A DNA stretch of 64,000 nucleotides from an uncultured Acidimicrobiales bacterium (lineage in GTDB: Bacteria > Actinomycetota > Acidimicrobiia > Acidimicrobiales > SHLQ01), in NCBI GenBank assembly GCA_937922235.1, contig CAKZVC010000029.1, positions 1-64,000 of the forward strand, written 5' to 3'. The notes below the pieces were generated by a model. That model saw only the letters and a list, made by a program, of their open reading frames with translations, ran no database searches and was not told the DNA's origin. The translations under genes were made by a program, and so were the position numbers. Shown piece after piece: positions 43,206 through 51,085 of this stretch; within the stretch, counting starts at the first letter, position 1, and every line of letters starts with the position of its first letter.

Positions 43206-43744
43206 TTCCCCTCCGAGCGCCTAACGCCGAAGACCAGAGCCCCCGAACCAACAATGAGCGCGCCGCCGAGTAGGACGATCCACAACGGTAAGCCGTCGCC
43301 CTCCGCCACTGCTGGTGGGACTCCCTCGCCGAACTGTGCGATCAGCCCTGCCTCACCGACATTCATGACTTGATCACAAAAGTTCGTATTGACGACGCCG
43401 TTCCATTCCCGGGCGACGACAGCAACGCTATTACCGAGCGAAAACGATGCCCCGCAAGCTGACTCCTGTGCATGGGTGAATGCCACAAACGGCGTCGTGA
43501 CATCACCCTTGTATGCGCGTTCAACCTCGAAAACAAGACGGACCCCGTTGTCGGCAATGTTGTCATTCACCATGCGGTCGACCAGTCGACCGGTGAAGGC
43601 GTAGTCGAGACTGTCTGCCTCGTTCGCCAGCGAAGTCTGAATGCAGCTGCACGCGTGAGCGGAACCGGGAGTGAGGACAATCATCGAGGCGATCACCAAG
43701 GCAACGAGAAGCACCTGCCGAAACCGAGAGCTCGTGGATGTCAT
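43202..43744 (-). CDS. TIMP/netrin-like CSC membrane protein, copy 1
   Basis: A 180-residue exported protein. The signal peptide ends at GSAHA, so the mature protein would begin with CSC, followed by about 110 residues with [29 protein letters not shown] and two further Cys in ESACGASF and NFCDQV. A C-terminal helix (PLWIVLLGGALIVGSGALVF) and a short basic tail act as anchor. The Cys-x-Cys start plus FTGRVVD pattern recalls tissue-inhibitor-of-metalloproteinase/netrin-type domains, seen in bacteria with no known function. A paralog lies on the other side of cobQ. Confidence 0.75.
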   Translation of the reverse strand: MTSTSSRFRQVLLVALVIASMIVLTPGSAHACSCIQTSLANEADSLDYAFTGRLVDRMVNDNIADNGVRLVFEVERAYKGDVTTPFVAFTHAQESACGASFSLGNSVAVVAREWNGVVNTNFCDQVMNVGEAGLIAQFGEGVPPAVAEGDGLPLWIVLLGGALIVGSGALVFGVRRSEGN

Positions 43745-43780
43745 GCAACAAGTACATCACGACCTGCTGAGGCGATGTCG

Positions 43781-45247
43781 TCAGCTTCGGCGGGCCGCGA
43801 TCTCGAGCATGGCGTCGATGTCGAGTTGCTCTTCGAGCTGCCCCGCCCAAGCATCGAGCGCTACGTCGACCCGTTCGTCGTAGCGGACTGAGCTGCTCAC
43901 TCGTCCGGGGCGGAGCTCAGCCAGGTAGGCCTGACGAAACGCGTCGCTTGAGAAGACGCCGTGCACATAGCTCCCGACGATTCGACCATCGGACGAGGTT
44001 GCGCCGCTAGCCACTCCGTCTATGTGAAGCCATGGGTGCTCGGCGCCAGGCCCGTCGGTTTGACCCACGTGAATTTCGTAGCCGGCAACTTCGTGCCCGG
44101 AGGCCGAGTGCGTGCCTGTGACCGGGCGGGTGACCTTGTCTGCGTGCAGCGTGGTGGCCACGTCGAGCAAGCCGAGGCCTGCAACCTCCGCCGCGGGGCC
44201 TTCGACGCCTTCAGGGTCGGCGATCGATGTGCCGAGCAGCTGGTAGCCGCCACAGATGCCAACGACCCGACCGCCCCGACGCACGTGCGCCTGAATGTCG
44301 AGGTCCCAACCTTGTGATCGGAGGAACTCGGCGTCGGCGATCGTCGCCTTGGTACCGGGGATCAGAATCACGTCGGCCACGGGCAACGGCTGGCCGGGTG
44401 GAACCATCGTGACGGTGACGTCGTCTTCCAAGCTCAGCGGATCAACGTCGTCGAAGTTCGCTATTCGGCTGAGCATCGGCACCGCAATGTGGATGTCGCT
44501 GGCATCAGCTCGCCGCTCCCCCAGCTCAACGGCGTCTTCGGCAGGCAAGACCGCAAGGTCGTGCGACCAGGTGACGACGCCCAACGACGGCCAACCGGTC
44601 CGGGTCGAGATGTCGGCCAGTCCAGCGTCGAATAGCCCGACGTTGCCGCGGAACTTGTTAATGAGGAAACCGTGAATCATCGACCGGTCGGCGTCGTCGA
44701 GCACGACGTGAGTTCCGACCAGCGAGGCGATCACTCCGCCTCGGTCGATATCGCCAGCCAGCACTACCGGCACGTCAGCTGCACGAGCGAAACCCATGTT
44801 GGCAATGTCGCCAGCGCGAAGGTTTGTTTCAGCCGGGCTGCCCGCTCCTTCGACGATCAGGAGATCGGCCTGCTGTCCAAGCGAATCGAAACTCTGCAGC
44901 ACCGGTTCGAGTAGTGAGGCTCGGTCGGTTGTGAACCGTTCGGCTTCGAGGGTGCCGACCGGGTGGCCGTGCACAACGATCTGCGCTCGGGTGTTCGACT
45001 CGGGCTTCAGCAGCACCGGGTTGTGGTCGACCGAAAGCGGCACTCGCGCTGCAAGCGCCTGCAGTGCTTGCGCTCGACCGATCTCTCCCCCGCCCTCGAC
45101 TGCCGCGGCGTTGTTCGACATGTTCTGCGGCTTGAAGGGCTGCACCGACAGGCCCCGGTTCGCAGCCGCTCGGCACAGGCCCGCAACCAGCACCGATTTG
45201 CCCGCGTTCGAGTTCGTCCCTTGGATCATCAGCGCAGGCGTGGACAC
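43781..45247 (-). CDS. cobQ: Cobyric acid synthase
   Basis: A 488-residue glutamine-dependent amidase that adds four amide groups to adenosylcobyrinic acid a,c-diamide. The N-terminal ATP-binding domain starts MIQGTNSNAGKSVLVAGLCR and has KPQNMSNNAAAVEGGGEIGR. The C-terminal class I glutamine amidotransferase-like domain has the nucleophile in VVGICGGYQLLG and the His in GSYVHGVFSS. It lies 8 kb from the other cob genes on the opposite strand, between two TIMP-like paralogs. Confidence 0.96.
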   Translation of the reverse strand: MSTPALMIQGTNSNAGKSVLVAGLCRAAANRGLSVQPFKPQNMSNNAAAVEGGGEIGRAQALQALAARVPLSVDHNPVLLKPESNTRAQIVVHGHPVGTLEAERFTTDRASLLEPVLQSFDSLGQQADLLIVEGAGSPAETNLRAGDIANMGFARAADVPVVLAGDIDRGGVIASLVGTHVVLDDADRSMIHGFLINKFRGNVGLFDAGLADISTRTGWPSLGVVTWSHDLAVLPAEDAVELGERRADASDIHIAVPMLSRIANFDDVDPLSLEDDVTVTMVPPGQPLPVADVILIPGTKATIADAEFLRSQGWDLDIQAHVRRGGRVVGICGGYQLLGTSIADPEGVEGPAAEVAGLGLLDVATTLHADKVTRPVTGTHSASGHEVAGYEIHVGQTDGPGAEHPWLHIDGVASGATSSDGRIVGSYVHGVFSSDAFRQAYLAELRPGRVSSSVRYDERVDVALDAWAGQLEEQLDIDAMLEIAARRS

Positions 45248-45263
45248 CCGAGCAGTCTATGTT

Positions 45264-45827
45264 TCAGCCGCCGAAGCGTTGTTCTCGCCGCCACCGGAAG
45301 GCGAGCCAGAGCAGCAAGTAGACCAACACCGCCCCTGCAGCGGAGATAACTGGCAGCGGAAGCGTGGCCCGCTCGGCCAACGGCACTTCGTCGGGCACAT
45401 AGCCCTCGCCGTAGATGGCCGCGAGCTTGACCGGGCCAGCGTCGAATACTTGGTCGCAGAGATTCGTGGACATCTTGCCGTTCCACTCAGCGCCAAGAAC
45501 GGTCACGACCTCGTTGGCCGGGAACGAAGCGCCGCATCCTGCGCCATCGGCTTCGGTAAAGATCTCTACGGGCGAGGTGATGCCCTCACCGAGGTACACG
45601 CGCTCGACCTCAAAGACGAGACGAACCCCATGCTCATCACGTCCGTCTCGGACTTCCCGATCGATCTGTCGTCCAGTGAAGGCCAACTCATAGATGTCGG
45701 AGTACTCCGCAAGCGAGCCGCCGGCACAGCTGCAGGCCATGGCGGGTGCTGGTGTCAGCGATACAACGCTCGCCACGACAATGCAGCCGACCAGAAGTCG
45801 AAGAGGCATCAGCATGCGCATGTTCAT
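45264..45827 (-). CDS. TIMP/netrin-like CSC membrane protein, copy 2
   Basis: A 187-residue paralog of the protein on the far side of cobQ. The signal peptide ends at APAMA before CSC. The mature part repeats the same order: [40 protein letters not shown] and [10 protein letters not shown], then a C-terminal helix and Arg-rich end. ATG 45827 is chosen, although the frame runs far upstream through leuC antisense sequence. It is 16 nt upstream of cobQ on the same strand and may be cotranscribed with it. Confidence 0.75.
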   Translation of the reverse strand: MNMRMLMPLRLLVGCIVVASVVSLTPAPAMACSCAGGSLAEYSDIYELAFTGRQIDREVRDGRDEHGVRLVFEVERVYLGEGITSPVEIFTEADGAGCGASFPANEVVTVLGAEWNGKMSTNLCDQVFDAGPVKLAAIYGEGYVPDEVPLAERATLPLPVISAAGAVLVYLLLWLAFRWRREQRFGG

Positions 45828-45870
45828 ATCACCAGTGAAACACAACGCACCCCCAGGTAGCCTGCACGAC

Positions 45871-47307
45871 GTGAGCAGCGAACCTAAAACACCGCCGAGC
45901 GGCAGCGAACCAAAGACACTCAGCCAGAAGGTCTGGGAAGAACACGTCGTCCATCGTGAAGACGGCCAGCCCGACCTTTTGTATGTCGATCTCCACCTCG
46001 TCCACGAAGTGACGTCCCCGCAGGCCTTCGACGGCATTCGCCAGAGCGGTCGCTCGGTCCGCCGTCCCGATCTGACGATCAGCACCGAAGACCACAACGT
46101 GCCGACCGAGGACATCGACAAGCCAATCGCCGACGAGATCTCGGCCAAGCAGGTCGACACCCTTCGTGCGAACACCGAAGAGTTCGGCATCACCCATTAC
46201 CCAATGGGAGACAAGAACCAGGGCATCGTGCACGTCATCGGCCCCGAGCAGGGCCTCACCCAGCCGGGCATGACCATCGTGTGCGGCGACAGCCACACCA
46301 GCACCCACGGGGCGTTCGGCGCACTTGCCTTCGGCATCGGCACCAGCGAGGTCGAGCACGTGCTCGCCACCCAGACGCTGCTACAGCCGGCCCAGGAGAC
46401 GATGTCGATCACGGTCAACGGAGAGCTTCCTGAAGGATCGACGGCTAAGGACGTAGTCCTCGCGATCCTCGGCGAGTGCGGCACCGGCGGCGGCATCGGC
46501 GCAATTGCCGAGTTCCGCGGCCCGGTCATCGAAGCGTTGTCGATGGAAGGCCGCATGACGGTCTGCAACATGTCGATCGAGTTCGGCGCCAAGGCCGGAA
46601 TGATCGCCCCCGACGAAACCACCTTCGCCTACCTCGAAGGCCTTCCCAACGCTCCAAAGGGCGCCGACTGGGACGCTGCCGTAGCTCACTGGCGTACTCT
46701 CCGCACCGACGAGGGCGCGAAGTTCGACCGCGAGGTTGTGCTCGACGGTTCGAAGATCACCCCACACGTCACTTGGGGAACCAACCCCGGCCAGGTCATC
46801 AGCCTTGCCGACAACGTGCCATCGCCCGACATGTTCGACGACCCAGTTGCCCGTGACGCGGCCAACCGCGCCCTCGAGTACATGGGCCTCACCGCTGGCA
46901 CGCCGATGCGCGAAGTTCCTGTCGACACTGTGTTCATCGGCAGCTGCACTAACAGCCGCATCGAAGACCTCCGGGCCGCAGCGGCGGTGGCCAAGGGCCG
47001 CACCGTCAAAGACGGCATGCGCACCCTCGTCGTCCCCGGTTCTGGTCTCGTCAAGGAGCAGGCTGAAGCCGAAGGGCTCGACAAGATCTTCATCGATGCC
47101 GGTTTCGACTGGCGTGAGCCGGGCTGCTCAATGTGCCTCGCTATGAACCCCGACAAGTTGAAGGAAGGCGAGCGCTCAGCATCGACCTCGAACCGCAACT
47201 TCGAAGGTCGCCAAGGGCGTGGTGGCCGGACCCACCTCGTCTCCCCCGCCGTCGCCGCAGCAACGGCAATCGCCGGCACGTTTGCCACCCCGGAGGATCT
47301 GCGATAA
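45871..47307 (+). CDS. leuC: 3-isopropylmalate dehydratase, large subunit
   Basis: A 478-residue aconitase-family subunit that, with LeuD, isomerises 2-isopropylmalate (and citramalate in the isoleucine route). The iron-sulfur ligands are visible in [13 protein letters not shown] (first Cys) and [11 protein letters not shown] (the other two), and [19 protein letters not shown] is the family signature. The open frame extends upstream, but GTG 45871 gives a sensible N-terminus before [12 protein letters not shown]. It is divergent from the TIMP-like gene with a 43-nt spacer. Confidence 0.95.
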   Translation: MSSEPKTPPSGSEPKTLSQKVWEEHVVHREDGQPDLLYVDLHLVHEVTSPQAFDGIRQSGRSVRRPDLTISTEDHNVPTEDIDKPIADEISAKQVDTLRANTEEFGITHYPMGDKNQGIVHVIGPEQGLTQPGMTIVCGDSHTSTHGAFGALAFGIGTSEVEHVLATQTLLQPAQETMSITVNGELPEGSTAKDVVLAILGECGTGGGIGAIAEFRGPVIEALSMEGRMTVCNMSIEFGAKAGMIAPDETTFAYLEGLPNAPKGADWDAAVAHWRTLRTDEGAKFDREVVLDGSKITPHVTWGTNPGQVISLADNVPSPDMFDDPVARDAANRALEYMGLTAGTPMREVPVDTVFIGSCTNSRIEDLRAAAAVAKGRTVKDGMRTLVVPGSGLVKEQAEAEGLDKIFIDAGFDWREPGCSMCLAMNPDKLKEGERSASTSNRNFEGRQGRGGRTHLVSPAVAAATAIAGTFATPEDLR

Positions 47308-47309
47308 CT

Positions 47310-47368
47310 CGCCGAGACTTCCGCTCGGATCCCCTCTCCCTGTTTCGCCAAGACTTCCGCTCGGACCC
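47310..47368. repeat. Direct repeat between leuC and leuD
   Basis: Two copies of a 23-nt unit (CGCCNAGACTTCCGCTCGGA core at 47310 and 47346) are offset by 36 nt in the 90-nt gap. The first copy can form a 5-bp hairpin (CCGAG with CTCGG); the second has lost it. Nothing else is seen in the gap. Confidence 0.7.
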
Positions 47369-47397
47369 CAACCAACACTGTTTGAAAGCTCTCCACA

Positions 47398-47991
47398 ATG
47401 GACCCAGTACACATCGTTCAAGGAACCGCCGTTCCCCTCGATCGTTCCGACGTCGACACTGACCAGATCATTCCGTCCGATTGGCTCAAGCGCGTCGAGC
47501 GCACGGGCTTCGACAAAGGTCTGTTCGCCGAATGGCGTGACGATCCAACGTTCGTCATGAACCAGGACGAATACCTCGGAGCCAACGTGCTTCTCGGCGG
47601 CCCGAACTTCGGCACCGGCTCCAGCCGCGAGCACGCCGTATGGGCAATCCAGCAGTACGGTTTCGCCGCCGTCGTGTCGTCTCGCTTCGGACCGATCTTC
47701 CGCAACAACTGCACGAAGAACGGTCTCGTAGCCGTCGAGGTCACGCCAGAGATCAGCGACCAGCTCATGGCAGCCGTGCAGGCCGACCCCACGCTCGAGC
47801 TCACGATCGACGTCGAACGCCGCACTCTTGAAGTTCCTGCACTCGACATCGAGGTCTCGTTTGAGCTCAGCGACGCCGTGCAGCATCGCTTCCTCAACGG
47901 CCTCGACGACATCGGCCTGACGCTTCAGAACCAGGCGTCGATCGACTCGTTTGAGTCGGCACGCCCAGCCTTCAAACCCATCACCCGCTAA
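47398..47991 (+). CDS. leuD: 3-isopropylmalate dehydratase, small subunit
   Basis: A 197-residue swivel-domain subunit. It starts VHIVQGTAVPLDRSDVDTDQ, where the DVDTDQII motif is characteristic, and has GGPNFGTGSSREHAVWAIQ and SSRFGPIFRNNCTKNG. Together with LeuC it serves both leucine synthesis and the citramalate pathway encoded at 7-9 kb. It lies 90 nt after leuC. Confidence 0.95.
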   Translation: MDPVHIVQGTAVPLDRSDVDTDQIIPSDWLKRVERTGFDKGLFAEWRDDPTFVMNQDEYLGANVLLGGPNFGTGSSREHAVWAIQQYGFAAVVSSRFGPIFRNNCTKNGLVAVEVTPEISDQLMAAVQADPTLELTIDVERRTLEVPALDIEVSFELSDAVQHRFLNGLDDIGLTLQNQASIDSFESARPAFKPITR

Positions 47992-48050
47992 CCGCGGAAA
48001 ACTAACCCTGCAGTAACCGTGGGAACCGCCTGCGGAGCTGCCATCCTTCG

Positions 48051-49187
48051 ATGGTGCAGAAGTTCGAGACCGCCCCACTGAACGTTCCCACCACCGCCGA
48101 AGTCAAAGCGGCCATCCCATCGGAATGCTTCGAGCGAAGTCTCGCGAAGTCGCTCGGCTATGCGGCGTTCTCTGTCGGGCTGACCCTGTTGCTTGGCGTT
48201 CTTGCACTCACGTTCATCCCCCTCACGTGGGCCTGGACTCCGGCCTGGTTGCTCTACGCATACGTCAACGGAACCGTTGCGGTTGGGGTGTGGGTTGTGG
48301 CTCACGAATGTGGCCACAGAGCATTTGCCAAGACTCCAAAGGTCCAGGACTTCGTCGGCTTCATCTTGCACTCATCACTGCTCGTGCCGTACTTCTCGTG
48401 GCAACGCAGCCACGCGATTCACCACGGTAAGACCAACCATCTCACCGAAGGTGAAACCCACGTACCAAAGCGCATCACGACATCACGTGGTCTTCGCGCC
48501 CTCCGGGTTCGGCGGCGGTTCGGGTCTCGAGTCCACGGCGCGTTCACTGTTCTCAGCCGGCTCGGATTCGGGTGGCCGCTTTATCTATTGGTCGGAGCGA
48601 CCGGCGGCGCCGAACGCGGACTCACCAACCACTTCTGGCCAGCCAAGCCGTTCAGCCAGGCGCTGTTTCCCGACCGGTGGAAGCGCAAGGTCATCTGGAG
48701 CTCACTTGGCGTTCTTGCGATGCTCATCGTTCTCGCCGGGTGGGCGATCGCTCGCAGCCCGATGGAGATGATTGCCGTCTACCTCGGTCCGTACATGATC
48801 GTGAACGGCTGGCTCGTCACGTACACCTGGCTCCAGCACACCGATGCCGATGTGCCGCACTATGGCGGCGATGACTGGTCGTTTGTGCGCGGCGCATTCT
48901 GCTCGATCGATCGCCCGTATGGACCTATCGCCGACCTCTTGCACCATCGCATTGGAACCACCCACGTGGCGCACCACCTTGATGCGAAGATTCCGCACTA
49001 CAACGCACGCAAGGCGACCGAGGCCATCAAGGCAACGTTCCCCCATCTCTACCGCTACAACCCCACGCCGATCCGACGCGCGCTGTGGGAGGTTGCGAAG
49101 GACTGCCACGTAGTGGCCGAGACAACCGACGGGTGGCAGTTCACCGATGCGGTTCCAGCGAACGACGACATGCCCGCTGCGGCCTAG
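48051..49187 (+). CDS. Membrane fatty-acid desaturase
   Basis: A 378-residue integral membrane di-iron desaturase. The three His boxes are present: HECGHRAF near residue 87, HAIHHGKTNH near 122, and THVAHHLDAKIPH near 305. Hydrophobic helices lie at about 43-85 and 225-260. The order and spacing resemble the FAD2-type delta-12 clade. It introduces a double bond into membrane acyl chains, possibly as a cold response. Confidence 0.92.
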   Translation: MVQKFETAPLNVPTTAEVKAAIPSECFERSLAKSLGYAAFSVGLTLLLGVLALTFIPLTWAWTPAWLLYAYVNGTVAVGVWVVAHECGHRAFAKTPKVQDFVGFILHSSLLVPYFSWQRSHAIHHGKTNHLTEGETHVPKRITTSRGLRALRVRRRFGSRVHGAFTVLSRLGFGWPLYLLVGATGGAERGLTNHFWPAKPFSQALFPDRWKRKVIWSSLGVLAMLIVLAGWAIARSPMEMIAVYLGPYMIVNGWLVTYTWLQHTDADVPHYGGDDWSFVRGAFCSIDRPYGPIADLLHHRIGTTHVAHHLDAKIPHYNARKATEAIKATFPHLYRYNPTPIRRALWEVAKDCHVVAETTDGWQFTDAVPANDDMPAAA

Positions 49188-49196
49188 CCGCCAACG

Positions 49197-49820
49197 ATGA
49201 GCCCACGGGTTTGGTACGCCTCGTTCGGCTCGAACCTCTCGTACGACCGATTCCTCGTCTACCTGAACGGCGGTCAAGCTCCCGGATCGTCGCGTATCTC
49301 TCCCGGAGCGCGAGACTCCACGCCGCCGCCACGATCGCGCACGATGTTCACCCCTCGGCGTTTAGGCTTCGCCGGTGTTGCGGCCGGATGGTCGAACGGT
49401 GGCGTTGCTTTTCTCGACACCGAGCCGAGCAAGGCCGAAACAGCCCTGCGCCTCTACGACCTCACGCTCGAACAATTCGAAGATGTGTTTCGACAGGAGA
49501 ACGGCCTCGATTCGCCGCTCGTAGTCGACCTCGACGAGGTTGTAGCGGCCACGGTGCTCGACCTCAGCGACCGTTGGTACGGACGCATCGTGCATCTCGG
49601 CGATCTCGACGAGATGCCAATCCTCACCTTCACCGCTGCCGAGCGGCCAGAGACGAACGTGCCGCACCCGGCGTATGTTCAAACGATCGTCCGTGGACTC
49701 GAAACTGAAGTCGACGGCCACGGGTTTGGATTCTCCGACCGGGCTGATGTCCGGCGGTACCTCGCTGGCGCCCGGGGAATGCACGATTTTGGCGACGAGG
49801 ACTGGGATCAGGTCGTATAG
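49197..49820 (+). CDS. Gamma-glutamylcyclotransferase-like protein
   Basis: A 207-residue protein whose start RVWYASFGSNLSYDRFLVYL carries the YxSFGSNL motif of the GGCT/AIG2-like fold. Strands in GVAAGWSNGGVAFLDTEP and a basic-aromatic C-terminal half follow. The fold's catalytic Glu is not certain. It starts 9 nt after the desaturase and may be cotranscribed with it. Confidence 0.75.
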   Translation: MSPRVWYASFGSNLSYDRFLVYLNGGQAPGSSRISPGARDSTPPPRSRTMFTPRRLGFAGVAAGWSNGGVAFLDTEPSKAETALRLYDLTLEQFEDVFRQENGLDSPLVVDLDEVVAATVLDLSDRWYGRIVHLGDLDEMPILTFTAAERPETNVPHPAYVQTIVRGLETEVDGHGFGFSDRADVRRYLAGARGMHDFGDEDWDQVV

Positions 49821-49891
49821 GCCAAAAGGCTCATATCGAGAAACGTTCTGCCGATTGGATCTCCATTGGCGGAACACACTTGGAGAGCACA

Positions 49892-50821
49892 ATGGGAACC
49901 CTGTCCCACCGACGCAGCACCTTTGCACCTGCGCTTATCGCCCTTGCAGCGATTGCTGCCTACTCGATTGCGGACTCGAGCTCACCTGCCGTCACCACCA
50001 ACGAGCCTCTGGGCAAGAGGCAGACAACGACCGAGATCGTCGAGACGATCGACACCGAGGTGCTCTCGAAGGTCGAGCTCGCAACTGCGCAGCTTCGACA
50101 GATCGACGTTGACGCGACCGGTTTCGTCGGCGACATCGACGTCGACCTCCCAACGATCGACCCGGGTGTACTCGCCATCGCACCGTTCACCGATGACGAC
50201 GATGTAGACGTACGGGTGAAGTACATCGCAGCAACCGACGAGCTCGTCTTTGGGTTGCGCGGGGTTGCGGCCAATACCTCACTCATGATCGATATCGACA
50301 ACGACGGAACCTACGACGCAGCGGTCGATCAGCTTCCAAGCAATGCCCCGGACTACGTATTCTCCGTGCCGACGTTCTCCGCGATTCCTGGCAGCGACGA
50401 CTCTCTCGACTTCGGGCTGAGCGTGATAGACGGGGCTCAGGACAGCAATGATGTCGAGCCACTGATCGTCGCCCTCGACGCCACCCTTGGAAGCACGGTG
50501 TTCGTCGACCTCGACACCGATGGGTCGCACGACGATGACGAACCAGGCGCATCTGGTGTTCTGGCAACGCTGCTCGACGAGACCGGTTCCCCCATCGACG
50601 AGGCGACCACAGACTCCGAAGGCAACTACAAGTTCACCGTTCCGCCCGGAACCTACGCGATCGAATTCACCGCACCGCCCGGACGCTCCTTCGTCAAGCG
50701 GAACGCCGGCGACGACCGTTCGAACGACAGCAACGCAGCCCAGCTCACCGGCCGCACGTCGCTCGTGTTCGTCGGGCCAGGCGACGCCAACCTCACCCTC
50801 GATGCCGGCCTTACCCCCTAA
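49892..50821 (+). CDS. Secreted protein with SdrD-B-like domain
   Basis: A 309-residue exported protein (N-terminal hydrophobic stretch LIALAAIAAYSIAD). An Asp/Val-rich middle region follows, and then a C-terminal SdrD-B-type calcium-binding beta domain (VFVDLDTDGSHDDDEPG, DSEGNYKFTVPPGTYAIEF). No LPxTG sorting motif is visible. ATG 49892 follows GGAG at 6 nt; TTG 49880 is the longer option. A surface or extracellular structural role is likely. Confidence 0.78.
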   Translation: MGTLSHRRSTFAPALIALAAIAAYSIADSSSPAVTTNEPLGKRQTTTEIVETIDTEVLSKVELATAQLRQIDVDATGFVGDIDVDLPTIDPGVLAIAPFTDDDDVDVRVKYIAATDELVFGLRGVAANTSLMIDIDNDGTYDAAVDQLPSNAPDYVFSVPTFSAIPGSDDSLDFGLSVIDGAQDSNDVEPLIVALDATLGSTVFVDLDTDGSHDDDEPGASGVLATLLDETGSPIDEATTDSEGNYKFTVPPGTYAIEFTAPPGRSFVKRNAGDDRSNDSNAAQLTGRTSLVFVGPGDANLTLDAGLTP

Positions 50822-50822
50822 C

Positions 50823-50989
50823 GGGGACAGGCCCCTTTATGTCCAACCGGCCCGACCCGCCGCATAAAGGGGACAGGCCCCTTTATGTCTCGATAAGCCA
50901 CAAACTGCCCCGATTTCATTGGGTTTTCTGGGCGTCTTTATGGGGACAGGCCCCGTAAAGGCGTCTTTATGGGGACAGGCCCCGTAAAA
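50823..50989. repeat. Four GGGGACAGGCCCC palindromes
   Basis: Within a 264-nt gap there are exact copies at 50823-50835, 50869-50881, 50942-50954 and 50971-50983. The second extends to a 25-nt near-palindrome with CATAAA/TTTATG arms (50863-50887). The last two carry CTTTAT/GTAAAG arms (50936-50960, 50965-50989). No gene is seen in the gap. Confidence 0.88.
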
Positions 50990-51085
50990 GTGGGGAGATG
51001 ATGGGAACCGGGTCGGAATTTCAGCCGTAGTAGAAGTACACCGATACCAACCACTGCCGCAGTTCGGCATTCAGCGGGGTTACTC

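Noticed and set aside
50823-50989. The GGGGACAGGCCCC copies as rho-independent terminators
   Set aside because: Four copies follow one gene, the stems are interrupted by a 3-nt centre, and none is followed by a T-tract. The repeat-element reading fits better.
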